A stretch of 64,000 nucleotides of DNA from Asticcacaulis sp. SL142 (GTDB taxonomy: Bacteria > Pseudomonadota > Alphaproteobacteria > Caulobacterales > Caulobacteraceae): assembly GCF_026625745.1 (NCBI RefSeq), contig NZ_CP113061.1, positions 1,265,501 through 1,329,500 on the forward strand. Direction: 5' to 3'. A model generated the notes under the pieces. The model saw only the letters and a list, made by a program, of their open reading frames with translations. It made no database searches and had not been told where the DNA came from. A program made the position numbers and the translations under genes. Positions 1 through 9,538 of the stretch are shown here, one piece after another. Position 1 is the stretch's first letter. Every line of letters begins with the position of its first letter.

Positions 1-1400
1 CGTCCATGGCCTGCACGATTGCAACGCCGGTTCATGCGGCAGATGCGCCCGCATCAGCTCTGGCTCAGGCACCCGCAATTGCGACGGATCCGGCGACAAT
101 GGCCAAAATCCAGTCCATGATTCAGACCTATCCAGATGCCGGGCAGTTCATGGGCGCGGTTCTGATCGCCAAGGACGGACAGGTCGTGCTCGACAAGGGC
201 TTCGGGTTCGCCGACCGTAACGCAAAAACACAGATCACACCCAACACACGCTTTTACATCGCTTCGATGACCAAGCAGTTCACAGCGGCGGCGATCCTGC
301 TATTGGAAGAGCGCGGCAAGCTCAGCATCAATGATCCTATCGGCAAGCACGTGTCGGGACTACCGGCGTCCTGGGCGGCCATTCCTCTGATAAATCTGCT
401 CACCCACACGTCGGGCATTCCTGATTGGGGCAACCGACCTGAAGCGCAAGCGACACAGCTGAAGCCTATGACGGCGGAACAGATGCTGGCATTTGTTACG
501 GCGAAGCCGCTCGATTTCGTACCGGACACGGCTTACGCCTACAGCAACACCAATTACGTCCTGCTCGGCATGGCCGTTGAAAAGGCCAGCGGCCAGCCCT
601 TTGTGACCTTCCTGAAGGACAATATCTTCGTTCCGTTGGGGATGGAGGCCACCGCTGTCAATGTCGCGCTTCCGAGCCTCAAAGGCTACATTTACCGGCC
701 GGGCGGCTTGGACATTGAAACACCTAAAACCTACGATCAGACCTCAGCGTTGGGAGATAGCGGCATTGTCTCAACTACGCATGATCTTATGAAATGGCAG
801 CAGGGCCTGTTTGGTGGCAAGCTTCTGACACCGGCTTCACTTAGCAAGATGATAACGGCTTACAAGAACGACCGCGGCGTCAATGGCAATAACGGTTTCG
901 GGTTGGTCGTCCGGGCACCGCGCGGGGGCTTACGCCAATTTCACCACGGTGGGGCGCTTCCGGGTTTTCAGTCGACCATAGCTTGGTATCCCGACGCAAA
1001 ACTGTCGGTGATCCTTCTTGAAAACGTCGAAGCGCGCAAGCCCGCGCCGTCGGCGGAAGAGATGCGCGGTAATATCGTCACCGCCCTGACCGGAGGCGAT
1101 GTGCCGCCGCCCTTGGTCCATAAGGAGATTCAGGTCAGCCCCGACGTGCTGGCGGCTTATCTCGGCACCTATGAATTGGCCCAGCCGAAATTACACACGA
1201 TGACCATCACGCTCGAAGACGGTCAGTTGTTCGCTGAGTCTAAAGGCGCCTGGCGGTTTCCGGTTTACCCCGAAACCCCGACGCGGTTCTTCAGCAAACA
1301 TTTCGAGGCGCAGTTCGAATTCGTCACAGCCGCGGATGGTAAAGTCACCGGACTGGTCTTCCACAATGGCGGACGTTCAACGCCGGGCGTGAGGAAGTAG
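1..1400 (+). CDS. Secreted beta-lactamase-fold serine hydrolase (5' end outside window)
   Basis: Serine hydrolase of the class C beta-lactamase / D-alanyl-D-alanine carboxypeptidase (Beta-lactamase, PF00144) family. Counting from the first ATG in the window (position 6), the catalytic SMTK tetrad (SxxK) is at about residues 87-90, the YSN motif at about 179-181, and an HGG motif, equivalent to the KTG box, at about 314-316. A C-terminal domain of about 100 residues follows, as in many esterase-like members. The first residues (TPVHAADAPA) look like the end of a signal peptide whose hydrophobic core is missing, so the true start almost certainly lies left of the window. Probably periplasmic; substrate (peptidoglycan peptide or ester) is not visible. 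Confidence 0.85.
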   Translation, partial: SMACTIATPVHAADAPASALAQAPAIATDPATMAKIQSMIQTYPDAGQFMGAVLIAKDGQVVLDKGFGFADRNAKTQITPNTRFYIASMTKQFTAAAILLLEERGKLSINDPIGKHVSGLPASWAAIPLINLLTHTSGIPDWGNRPEAQATQLKPMTAEQMLAFVTAKPLDFVPDTAYAYSNTNYVLLGMAVEKASGQPFVTFLKDNIFVPLGMEATAVNVALPSLKGYIYRPGGLDIETPKTYDQTSALGDSGIVSTTHDLMKWQQGLFGGKLLTPASLSKMITAYKNDRGVNGNNGFGLVVRAPRGGLRQFHHGGALPGFQSTIAWYPDAKLSVILLENVEARKPAPSAEEMRGNIVTALTGGDVPPPLVHKEIQVSPDVLAAYLGTYELAQPKLHTMTITLEDGQLFAESKGAWRFPVYPETPTRFFSKHFEAQFEFVTAADGKVTGLVFHNGGRSTPGVRK

Positions 1401-1889
1401 CCGCTTTGAGCACAGCGTTGAGTTTCTGTGCACTTCCTGACCACAAGAGTCAAAAGTGCGCCCGAAGCGGTAACTTACGCGGCACCGCAGGCTGAGCCCG
1501 AAAGCGGAACTTGGCGAACTGTTAAGGCCCCACAATGGGGCAAAAAATTGGATAACGGCGGGCTTTACGTATGTCGCCACCGTTGCATCAGAATACCAAC
1601 ATCGACTCCTCAAATACAGCGGGCGGTAGTTATATGGACTTCGGCAAGTGGTAAAATAGAACCAATTCAAATACTGCAAGCAATTTAGACGTTTTATTGG
1701 TGAAATATAATTTCCAGGTCTGATACTTATTGGCTATCCGCCAAACATTTATTCAACATATTACCGCTCCCAGAGCCTTTGACTTTTAATCGTTCAGATT
1801 AAGCGATTAGCAATATTGATCGATTAAATTGTCATTTGAAAATACCTCACGCGTTGCGTCTGAAAGAGGTGTCGTAGAAGAATGAAGAC
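1401..1889. other. Gene-free stretch, no recognisable product
   Basis: About 490 bases between the hydrolase stop and the GGDEF-EAL gene. Short open frames exist on both strands but none shows family motifs or a convincing ribosome-binding site. The second half (about 1660-1860) becomes clearly A+T-rich and probably holds the promoter of the downstream gene. No hairpin terminator was recognised here. Confidence 0.4.
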
Positions 1890-4004
1890 ATGGAAACACA
1901 CCGGCCTCTTACTGTAGGCGAAAGTCAATGTCTCGACTGGCCGTTCGAGGATAAGGATATGTTCGAGATATTTTTCGAACACAATCCCATCCCCATGTGG
2001 GTATTTAACCTGGCAAGCCAAAAGATTTTGGCCGTTAATGCAGCGTCATGCGATTTGTATGGTCACAGCAAGCGCGACCTGATCGAAAAAACGCTTAATG
2101 ATCTTCATGCGCCGGGCGATTTCCTCAACGGGCGTATGAGTCCGGAAAGTCTGGCTGCGTTTCTCGTCCCAGAGCAGAACGTTACCCAGTTTAAGGCCAA
2201 CGGCGATAAAATAAAGGTGCTCCGCTTTGCCCGTCCCGCGCGCTATCATGGCGAAGACTGCGTTATCGTTTGGAATATCGATGTCACTGAGCGCGAACAG
2301 GCGTCCGTGGAACTGCAAAGTACACAGATTTTTCTTGATGCAATCGTGGAGAGCATACCCTCCATGCTGTTCGTAAAGGATGCTCGCGACGGCCGGTTTG
2401 TATTGTTAAACAAGGCGGGTGAGGAACTACTCGAATTAAGCCGCCATGACCTTATCGGAAAATCTGACTTCGATTTGTTCGACATTGAAGATGCAAAACG
2501 CTTCCGGCTGGCCGATCAGGAGGTGGTAGCGTCCGGAAAACTCGTTACTATCGAAAATGAACCGCTCACGACGCCAAACGGTGTGCGATCCTTAAGGACA
2601 CAAAAAGTTGGTGTGCCAGATATCAACGGAAAACCAAGATATCTGCTGGGTATTTCCGAAGATGTAACCGAGAAACTTCGGATAGAGGAACGCAGCCGTC
2701 ATCTGGCCTTGCACGATATCCTGACGGACTTGCCAAACCGGCTGCAGTTTCAGAACATCCTTGATCGCCATATCGATGCAAATTCTGCGACCGATAGTGA
2801 TTTCGCCCTGTTGCTGCTTGACCTCGACCGCTTCAAGGCTGTGAATGACAGTCTAGGTCACCATGTCGGCGATCACTTGCTACAACAGGTAGCAACGCGC
2901 ATGTTATCCCATATGGGGGAAGACGACGTCGTGGCCAGATTGGGCGGTGATGAATTCGGTGTGATCCATAAGGGTCAAATTAGTCTGGAGAGCACCACTC
3001 AGCTTGCAGGCCGATTGATCTCAGCCCTGTGTGAGCCCTTCACCATTGATGGACATTATGTCTCAATTGGATGCAGCGCGGGCCTTGCGTTGAGATCTTT
3101 GAATGGCGGCAGTGCCGATGCGCTCATGAAACGGGCCGACCTTGCGCTCTATGCAGCCAAATCCACGGGTAAAGGTGACTATGCGTGGTTTGAGTATGCA
3201 ATGGAGGAAAAAGCCGATCGCCAGCGTATTCTGCGTGAAGAACTCAGTACTGCCCTGGAAAAGAACCAGCTTTACCTCAACTATCAACCCATCGTCTGCA
3301 CGCGTACCCGCAAAATTATTTGCTTTGAAGCCTTACTACGTTGGGAGCATCCGACACGAGGTCTTATATCCCCTGACGAGTTTATCCCAGTCGCTGAATC
3401 CTCAGGCTTGATAGAGCCTATCGGTAGGTGGGTTCTGCAGCAGGCCTGCGCTGAAGCCACCAAATGGCCAAAAGCCATCAGACTCGCCGTGAACCTGTCG
3501 CCCGGGCAGTTCACCGGTTTCAGTTTGGCCGCAGACGTCACTAGGGCGTTGGAGCAATCAAAGTTATCGCCCCACCGGCTGGAACTTGAAATTACAGAGT
3601 CAATTTTCCTCACCGACACTGAGGAAAACGTCCGCATCTTGAACCAGCTCAAGCAACTGGGAATTCATATCGCACTGGATGACTTTGGCACTGGCTACTC
3701 AAGCCTTGCCTATCTGAGATGTTTTTCGTTCAATAAACTTAAAATTGACCGCTCGTTTATCTCCGACATGTCCTCCACGCCGGAAAACCTTGCTATCGTG
3801 CGCGCGGTTATTGGTCTGGGCAAAAGCTTTGGGGCAGTAGTCACTGCCGAAGGGGTTGAAACTGAGGACGAGATGGCATGCGTTACTCAGGAGGGCTGCG
3901 ATCAGGCTCAGGGCTACTTGCTGGGGCGCCCTATGACGGCTCACGACGTAGAGGCTATACTTGTGTCCTTACCCACGAACAGAAGGTTCGAGGGACGCGC
4001 ATAA
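1890..4004 (+). CDS. PAS-PAS-GGDEF-EAL bifunctional cyclic-di-GMP signalling protein
   Basis: 704 residues: two PAS sensor domains (about 20-135 and 145-262), a GGDEF diguanylate cyclase domain (about 270-430) and an EAL phosphodiesterase domain (about 440-690). The GGDEF signature is intact at residues 352-356, within RLGGDEFG. The EAL signature is intact at 480-482, and later EAL-domain elements are visible: NLSPGQF, ELEITES, DDFGTGYSSL, KIDRSFI, AEGVET and QGYLLGRP. Both activities could therefore be functional, though one is often regulatory in such tandem proteins. There is no signal peptide or transmembrane segment, so it is predicted cytosolic with a PAS-borne ligand or redox input. 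It would make or degrade c-di-GMP, which governs motility and holdfast in Caulobacterales. It appears monocistronic. Confidence 0.93.
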   Translation: METHRPLTVGESQCLDWPFEDKDMFEIFFEHNPIPMWVFNLASQKILAVNAASCDLYGHSKRDLIEKTLNDLHAPGDFLNGRMSPESLAAFLVPEQNVTQFKANGDKIKVLRFARPARYHGEDCVIVWNIDVTEREQASVELQSTQIFLDAIVESIPSMLFVKDARDGRFVLLNKAGEELLELSRHDLIGKSDFDLFDIEDAKRFRLADQEVVASGKLVTIENEPLTTPNGVRSLRTQKVGVPDINGKPRYLLGISEDVTEKLRIEERSRHLALHDILTDLPNRLQFQNILDRHIDANSATDSDFALLLLDLDRFKAVNDSLGHHVGDHLLQQVATRMLSHMGEDDVVARLGGDEFGVIHKGQISLESTTQLAGRLISALCEPFTIDGHYVSIGCSAGLALRSLNGGSADALMKRADLALYAAKSTGKGDYAWFEYAMEEKADRQRILREELSTALEKNQLYLNYQPIVCTRTRKIICFEALLRWEHPTRGLISPDEFIPVAESSGLIEPIGRWVLQQACAEATKWPKAIRLAVNLSPGQFTGFSLAADVTRALEQSKLSPHRLELEITESIFLTDTEENVRILNQLKQLGIHIALDDFGTGYSSLAYLRCFSFNKLKIDRSFISDMSSTPENLAIVRAVIGLGKSFGAVVTAEGVETEDEMACVTQEGCDQAQGYLLGRPMTAHDVEAILVSLPTNRRFEGRA

Positions 4005-4629
4005 ATGGATGCTGTGATGCGTTCTCTAACTTCAACGGCCTGGGATATCGATCCAGGGCGCGTGTTGCCCCCTTAGTGTCCCCCACGGCATCATATTGCC
4101 TTTCTGAAGGCCTCTTCTTTCCCCGAACATAAGATGCATCTTCGACCTCAGGTCAGCCAAGCGCCCATTCCAGACATCTCATCCGCGCCGGCACACTCAA
4201 GAGCGGACATAGGGTTCGCGGTCACAAATATCCAAACTAAAGAAATCGTTTCCCCAAGAGCTCGAGCGCCTTCCAAATCCAGTGCGGTTCGATTCAGTGG
4301 CTCCTGCCTGCGTGGTAATTCGACAACAAAAAGCACAGTTTAGCGCGGCCAAAGAATTTGCCTAGTTCGGCTTCACTATGTCGGTAATCCCGTCGAATTC
4401 GGACTTTTGCTCGTCACTAACGCTGTCACGAAGCTCATCGAACCTATCGGCAAGAAATTGTCGCGTACTCTAACGAGTGCTCCCAGATATTCGCGCTAGC
4501 AAAAATGAATGCCAATTACCTTATAAAGACGCTCAGCTAACTAACGAGGGTCATCCGCCCCAAAAAAGTGCTTGCAATTAATCGGGCATGACCGCATACC
4601 TTGTATCACAAAGTAACATGTGATGCACC
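4005..4629. other. Gene-free stretch between c-di-GMP gene and padR
   Basis: About 625 bases with only short open frames (70-85 codons) on both strands, none with family motifs, good codon pattern or ribosome-binding site. It may be a decayed gene or a long regulatory region. I could not assign any function. Confidence 0.35.
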
Positions 4630-4986
4630 ATGACTTCATCCGATAAAACATCTGACACGCGACGAACGCAGCTTTACAAGGGCGTGCTGGATTTGGCGCT
4701 CCTAAGTTTGCTGGATGAAGGCCCGCAATATGGTCTGCGGATTCTTGATCAATTACGCGAAGGCGCGGGGCTGGATCTGTCCGAAGGCACGCTCTATCCG
4801 CTGCTTCATCGGTTGAATAAGGCCGGGCTGATACTGTCGGAGTGGCGGCACGAGGCCGACGCCTCACACCCGCGCAAATACTATGCGCTGACCGCGCAGG
4901 GTCAGGCGGAACTGGTTGCCCAGCGCCATGACTGGTTGAATTTAACCCAAAACCTAAACGCTTTTCTTTTGCGGAGATCGTCATGA
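4630..4986 (+). CDS. PadR-family transcriptional regulator
   Basis: 118-residue winged-helix regulator of the PadR family. The typical core is visible: LLSLLDEGPQYGLRIL followed by LSEGTLYPLLHRLNKAGLI (recognition helix) and a wing with HPRKYYALTAQGQ. PadR repressors bind near their own promoter and usually control the adjacent membrane-protein gene. The stop overlaps the ATG of the next gene in an ATGA junction, which implies translational coupling and a two-gene PadR/HAAS cassette, a widespread pairing. No strong Shine-Dalgarno sequence precedes the ATG. The family call is firm; the ligand and targets are unknown. Confidence 0.9.
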   Translation: MTSSDKTSDTRRTQLYKGVLDLALLSLLDEGPQYGLRILDQLREGAGLDLSEGTLYPLLHRLNKAGLILSEWRHEADASHPRKYYALTAQGQAELVAQRHDWLNLTQNLNAFLLRRSS

Positions 4987-5558
4987 ACGACCTAGGCACC
5001 ATTCAAACTTGGCTAAACGATCTTGAACGGGCGCTGGCGGGTTTGCCCGAAGTCAGCCGTCGCGATATTGTCTTTGAGGCCCGCACCCACCTCGAAGACC
5101 GTGTAGCGGCAGGGCTGTCAGCCGATTCGGCCCTGCACGGGTTCGGTACCGCTAAGGACTATGCGCGACCTTTTATTGAGGACTATCTGCTGTCACGAGC
5201 GATAACGTCAAATCGCAGTTTACATATGATCAAGGCCCTGATCACCTATTGCGCTAAAAGCGTGGTTGCCTTCGTCGGCTTAACCTTTACGGCCGCCTTT
5301 GCAGGTCTGACGCTGATTAATCTGCTGTGGCTGATTGATAAGATAATCAGTCCCGATAAGGTCGGTTATTTTACCGGCGCAGGCTACCGCAACTATATCG
5401 GACGACTGCCCGCCAATGCTGTCGATGCCACGGAACACCTTGGGGCCTGGTGGTATGTTCTGACGATTGCCGGTATTATTCTGTCGCTATTCATGGCCCG
5501 GCTATGTCTGCGCCTGTCGGGCTTTGCCATTGTGCGGGCCCGTTCAAAATCGGCTTAA
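4983..5558 (+). CDS. HAAS-type (DUF1700-like) membrane protein partnered with PadR
   Basis: 191 residues. The N-terminal 75 residues form the acidic and hydrophobic HAAS-like domain (WLNDLERALAGLPEVSRRDI, followed by ARTHLEDR and a DYLLSRA helix). At least two hydrophobic transmembrane segments follow, at about 90-115 and 155-178. Genes of this type are commonly translationally coupled to PadR regulators, exactly as here (ATGA overlap), and are thought to be membrane-associated regulatory partners. The molecular function is unknown. Confidence 0.75.
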   Translation: MNDLGTIQTWLNDLERALAGLPEVSRRDIVFEARTHLEDRVAAGLSADSALHGFGTAKDYARPFIEDYLLSRAITSNRSLHMIKALITYCAKSVVAFVGLTFTAAFAGLTLINLLWLIDKIISPDKVGYFTGAGYRNYIGRLPANAVDATEHLGAWWYVLTIAGIILSLFMARLCLRLSGFAIVRARSKSA

Positions 5559-5671
5559 GACCAGAACACCCCTAAATCTGAGCTAACCCATAAAACCGCC
5601 GGACACCGGAAACTCTGCGCACCACGTCAGAGGCTGCGGTTGTGCGCGCACACTCTCACAGGAACGCTGAC

Positions 5672-7828
5672 ATGACATGGCACTCACCTTTAACGGCTTT
5701 GCTGGCCTCAACCGCTTTAGTTATGAGTCAGGCTGCACCAGTTGCAGCACAGGACACGGCTGAAAAACCGCCCCCAAAGCCCGATAAAGCTAAGCCGGAT
5801 AGTGACCTTAAAACCGTAACGGTGACCGCCGCCAAACCCACCACAAAGATCGACCGTGATGTCTATGATCCCAAAACCGATCCGGCCACGCCAACCTCAA
5901 GTGCTGCCGAGGTCCTGAACAAAGCACCGGGCGTCTATGTCGATCCGGAAGGGAATGTGACCCTGCGTGGCAATGCCGCGGTGCAAATTCTGGTAGATGG
6001 TAAGCCATCGGCAATGATGCAGGGCAATTTTCGCGCCATTACCCTGCAATCCCTACCTGCCGATGCCATCGCCTCTATTGAGGTTATGACCACGCCGTCC
6101 GCTCAATTCAGCGCAGATGGCGGCGGCGGCATCATCAATATCGTCATGAAGAAAAACCGGGGTCTTCGCCCAATCCTGGGGGTGCGGCTCGGGGCCGGTA
6201 ATGAGGGCCGCTATAATGCAAGCGTAAACTCAGGTGTCGCCAAAGGCCGGTTCACCTTCAACGGCAGCCTGAACGCTAACCGGGATACCCGCCAACCCGA
6301 ATTTTCCATCAACCGCGAACGCTATACACCGGCAGGCACAGTGCGCTTTAGCGGGCTCAGTGACTTGCCGCAGTCAACCGACAGTTATGGCTTTATCGGT
6401 GCCGCTGGCTTTAATGCCACCGATACCGATACGGTGGGGTTAGAGGTGACGCTGAACCACACCGACTATAGATCGAAGGGGCTAAGCGGCTTTGAGGAAC
6501 GCGATCCTATCGGTCAGGTGACGACCCAATACCAGAGCCGTGATGATCGCCGGAATGACAGTCAGCAAGGATCGGTACGCCTTAGTTTTAGTCATGACGG
6601 TGACACAGAGGGCGAAACTTTCAAGGCCGACCTGCGGCAGAACCGCAGCATGCAGTCGAGTGAAAACCTATCGGACTACAGCTTTACAACCGCGTCCCAA
6701 AACCGGCGGACTTTACGATCCGGTGACAACACCCAGCATACCCTGGCCATGAGTCTTGACTATAACCGTCAGCTTTGGGGTGGAGTGTTCACCTCTGGCC
6801 TTGATCTGAGCGCCAATGCGGCAAAAACCGATAATGCCGAATATAACCTAAGCCTGAATACGACTGCGCGCGTACTGGATCCCCGACGCAGCAACGCCTA
6901 TGAGGTCGATCAGGATCAGATTGAAGGGTACGTCACCTATCAAAAAGCCATCGGCGTCCGCTGGACGGTGCTGAGTGGCCTTCGGGTCGAGACCACGAAT
7001 CTGACGCTCAATCAGGTGACCAGCCGAGTCTCTGTGAGGCAGACCTATAGCCACATCCACCCCAGCTTTGCCGTGCAATACCTGCTGAGCGAAACGACAA
7101 AACTACGATATAATTATGGGCACCGCATTACGCGACCAAATGCGGGAGACCTCAATCCTTTCGTCATCTATTGGGACGACCGCAATGCCCGTTCAGGCAA
7201 TCCGGATCTGAAACCGTCAGAAACACACCTCAACGAACTGCGCTATGAATATAATAACCGCGCCAAAAACCTCACCTTTACGGCGACCTGGTTTTATAAA
7301 AAGAACGAAAATGTCTTTGTCGAGCGCAGCACCTATATCGACGATAATGTCTATCTGAGCCGACGCGAAAATGGCGGTGACGGGACGGAAAACGGCCTTG
7401 ACCTGATGTATAATCGTCGTATCGGGACGAAGTGGGATGTTAATCTGCAAACCACGCTAAAGCATGAGCAGCGGCCGCCGCGATCCTCAACCTTCACAAC
7501 GATCACTGAGGCGGATTCGATCGCCGGCGGTTTACGCATCGGCTACAGGATGTCCCCGAAGGAACAGGTGCAGGTTTCGCTCAATGCCGCAGGCAAGCAA
7601 CTGACGGGTCAAGGCTATACCAAACCGACCCATCGCTGGAGCGTAAGCTACAGTCGGCGGATAAACGGCAAGCTAACCGCCACGGCAAATCTTCAGGATC
7701 ACTCCACGTCGCGTAGCATTATCGAAAACCAGGCCGGGCGCACCGTCACTGAATTTAATCTGGGCGGCCTCAACGTTATGTTCGGCTTGCAAATCAATCC
7801 GTTCGGCATCAGCGGGAACGGGCGTTAA
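5672..7828 (+). CDS. TonB-dependent / outer-membrane beta-barrel receptor
   Basis: About 718-residue outer-membrane receptor. The signal peptide is LTALLASTALVMSQAAPVAAQ. A linker rich in Pro and Lys, a plug domain (AAEVLNKAPGVYVDPEGNVTLRG, split as AAEVLNKAPGVYV and NVTLRGNAAVQILVDGK) and a beta-barrel follow. The plug sequence SIEVMTTPSAQFSADGGGGI and the ending resemble the 'outer membrane beta-barrel family' TBDRs. I chose the ATG at 5672, which starts MTWHSPL directly before the hydrophobic core and has a CAGGAA ribosome-binding site about 10 bases upstream. An in-frame GTG at 5642 would add ten unlikely residues. Gene order suggests its own transcript. The substrate is unknown. Confidence 0.88.
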   Translation: MTWHSPLTALLASTALVMSQAAPVAAQDTAEKPPPKPDKAKPDSDLKTVTVTAAKPTTKIDRDVYDPKTDPATPTSSAAEVLNKAPGVYVDPEGNVTLRGNAAVQILVDGKPSAMMQGNFRAITLQSLPADAIASIEVMTTPSAQFSADGGGGIINIVMKKNRGLRPILGVRLGAGNEGRYNASVNSGVAKGRFTFNGSLNANRDTRQPEFSINRERYTPAGTVRFSGLSDLPQSTDSYGFIGAAGFNATDTDTVGLEVTLNHTDYRSKGLSGFEERDPIGQVTTQYQSRDDRRNDSQQGSVRLSFSHDGDTEGETFKADLRQNRSMQSSENLSDYSFTTASQNRRTLRSGDNTQHTLAMSLDYNRQLWGGVFTSGLDLSANAAKTDNAEYNLSLNTTARVLDPRRSNAYEVDQDQIEGYVTYQKAIGVRWTVLSGLRVETTNLTLNQVTSRVSVRQTYSHIHPSFAVQYLLSETTKLRYNYGHRITRPNAGDLNPFVIYWDDRNARSGNPDLKPSETHLNELRYEYNNRAKNLTFTATWFYKKNENVFVERSTYIDDNVYLSRRENGGDGTENGLDLMYNRRIGTKWDVNLQTTLKHEQRPPRSSTFTTITEADSIAGGLRIGYRMSPKEQVQVSLNAAGKQLTGQGYTKPTHRWSVSYSRRINGKLTATANLQDHSTSRSIIENQAGRTVTEFNLGGLNVMFGLQINPFGISGNGR

Positions 7829-7977
7829 TCCAGCCTAGATGCCTTCAATTTCAACGATGCGCCCCTTGCGGACATTGTGTCCAACTGCGTGCGAGCACAC
7901 CACAAGCGGACATTTCCCAACCGCACGCTTATTCTCAGCCGTCGTCGTTGGTTTAAATCCGTGGCACACTGGCGACG

Positions 7978-8424
7978 TGACGTGCTCCCCAAAAATCGAG
8001 GCCATTTAAAACTGGAATTTTCCAATTAAGATCCCGCTTTCGGGATGAGGAGAATTTCAAGAAGAAGTCGAAGTTCACGGAGTCGCAAATTGCGTTCATC
8101 TTTAAGCAGGCAGATGACGGCGTGGCGGTTGCCGAGGTCTGTCGCAAGGCCGGCATATCGGACGCGACGTTCTACAATTGGCGAAAAAAGTACGCTGGAT
8201 TGATGCCGTCAGAGATGCGGCGCATGCGTCAATTAGAAGAAGATAACGCGAAGCTGAAACGCATTGTCGCGGATCTGTCGCTTGATAAAGCCATGTTGCA
8301 GGATGTTCTCGCAAAAATAAGCCCCCAATATCACACGTTTCTGGCTCAATGGCGCTTGCCACACCCTGAGCCCTAACCCCCGGAAATTCTAGTTTCGGGT
8401 GGCCAAGAAATGGGGAGCAGGTCA
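7978..8424 (+). mobile_element. Internally deleted IS3-family element (MITE-like remnant)
   Basis: A 447-bp element bounded by near-perfect inverted ends: left TGACGTGCTCCCC (7978-7990) and right GGGGAGCAGGTCA (8412-8424), whose complement is TGACCTGCTCCCC, a 12/13 match. A second inner inverted pair is AACTGGAATTTTCC (8010-8023) against GGAAATTCTAGTTT (8382-8395). It retains only the orfA part of an IS3 element; the roughly 0.8-kb orfB integrase region is absent. No matching target duplication was seen directly outside the ends (ACG versus AGC). It is therefore non-autonomous and could be mobilised only by a related transposase elsewhere. Confidence 0.75.
8059..8376 (+). pseudogene. IS3-family transposase OrfA, start codon lost and 3' end deleted
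   Basis: The frame reads KKSKFTESQIAFIFKQADDG, then VCRKAGISDATFYNWRKKY, then a leucine-zipper-like segment ending DKAMLQDVLAK. This is the helix-turn-helix and coiled-coil OrfA of IS3 transposases (HTH_Tnp_1). Where relatives begin with ATG the codon at 8059-8061 is AAG, so the normal start is lost. After DVLAK the sequence leaves the family and runs into a stop at 8374-8376, with no OrfB downstream. It is non-functional in its present form. Confidence 0.8.
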
Positions 8425-8487
8425 AGCTAGCGGTAAAACTAATTTTGAACTGGATTAAATCCCGGGGCAACGTCGGGGCTGACCCCC

Positions 8488-8901
8488 ATAATCGATATTG
8501 GTGACCGATACGACATCCACCCTGCGCAGAAAACCGTTGTTGGCAAACGTCTGGCGCTGACGGCCCAGCGGATCGCCTATGGTGAAACCGTGCCTCAGAG
8601 TCCCTTGCCGCAAAAAGTCGAACGATCAGACGAGAACCTGATAATCACTTTCACAGACACTGGGGCTGGCCTACGCACGCTCAGCGGTGATTACGCCATC
8701 GGCTTTGAGGTGTGAGGCTCAAGGGGCTGCACCTATACAGTAGCCAGTGTAGATGGCGATCATGTGATCCTCGTCGGCGCAAACCGGCCAGACGCGCAAA
8801 GGGTGCGCTATGCTTGGGCGGACTCTCCGGTCGTTAATTTGTTTAACAGCGAGGACCTGCCCGTCACGCCTTTTGAAATGGTAATAGAGAAAGGCATGTG
8901 A
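8488..8901 (+). pseudogene. Sialate O-acetylesterase-like protein, C-terminal fragment with internal stop
   Basis: The frame starts with DIGDRYDIHPAQKTVVGKRL and continues through RIAYGETVPQS to GFEV. After an in-frame TGA at 8713-8715 it resumes in the same frame (TYTVASVDGDHVILVGAN, then RVRYAWADSPVVNLFNSEDL and PFEMVIEKGM) to a stop at 8899-8901. The IHPAQK...RLA...AYGE and VRYAW..P..NL.N..LP..PF patterns are hallmarks of the C-terminus of SASA-family sialate/9-O-acetylesterases, usually found in glycan-utilisation loci. The N-terminal catalytic three quarters are missing. The fragment abuts the IS3 remnant, so a larger gene was probably lost by IS-mediated deletion. Confidence 0.78.
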
Positions 8902-8932
8902 TTGAGGTAGTGCCCTAAACTTGGAGATGGTG

Positions 8933-9255
8933 TTAAACTTGTGTTGTTACCTTATGAAGCGCTACCCATTCCTTACATCGAGGATGTCGTAGATTTATGC
9001 GGTTGCAGGCCAGCTCTGCCGTAGCGAGGAAGGTTGAACCTGGTTTATCGTATTGCATCGCGATGCTGGGGAACTGTTTGAGCTTATTGAAGAAACGTTC
9101 CACGATGATACGCTTTTTGTAAAGCCATGGACTGAAGTCGATTGGGCCAAGAGTGTGCCCAGAGCGCACGCCCTTCCCTCGACTAAAGGCTTCGGCAAAC
9201 GCTTCATGACTTCCGTAATCGCGATCACCTGTTGCTGAATAGTCGCGTACCTTCC
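8933..9255 (-). pseudogene. IS5-family transposase, C-terminal remnant
   Basis: Read on the minus strand the frame gives RDYSATGDRDYGSHEAF, then SPWLYKKRIIVERFFNKLKQ, then IAMQYDK and FLATAELA before TAA at 8933-8935. The YKxRxxVERFFNKLKQF...YDK...FLA pattern is the C-terminal catalytic-Glu region of IS5 DDE transposases. Upstream in this frame there is a stop near 9256, and the DDE N-terminal half is not found, so the copy is truncated. The A+T-rich bases just beyond the stop (8905-8932) resemble an IS end. Confidence 0.75.
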
Positions 9256-9314
9256 AGATTCAGGCTTATGTCTCACTCCATACTCAACTTGGTACGGCGC
9301 AATCCGACGCGGCT

Positions 9315-9491
9315 ATGGCGGGCGAAGAAGGTAATGGTGATCTGCCTAGCGACGAACTGCGCAAAGCACTTGGAAAAGCTTCTGATAGAACCAAAGAAGA
9401 AATCGAAGAAATATTTACAGATGTTTATCGTAAGGTAACGGGTGTTTCCGATTACCAGCCATTTATTCCGCCAGCGCCAAGCATAGGTTAG
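9315..9491 (+). pseudogene. Orphan 58-codon tail of an unidentified protein
   Basis: An open frame MAGEEGNGDLPSDELRKAL, then DRTKEEIEEIFTDVYRKVTG, ending FIPPAPSIG before TAG. The frame is already open upstream (QLGTAQSDAA) and has charged, helix-forming composition that looks protein-like rather than random. It lies between the IS5 remnant and an A+T-rich patch and has no ribosome-binding site, so I interpret it as the C-terminal stump of a gene cut by insertion or deletion. I do not recognise the family. It could instead be a real small ORF. Confidence 0.35.
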
Positions 9492-9538
9492 CTATCCAAA
9501 GGCGACAGCCCGTAGAGAAATGAAGATAGCGACAGGTC

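Noticed and set aside
1428-1688. 86-codon plus-strand frame after the first hydrolase
   Set aside because: No family motif, no ribosome-binding site, and equally long frames occur on the other strand.
7829-7977. Possible FecR-like fragment (AFNFNDAPLADIV) after the TBDR at 7828
   Set aside because: Only one short motif matches and the continuation does not; too weak to annotate.
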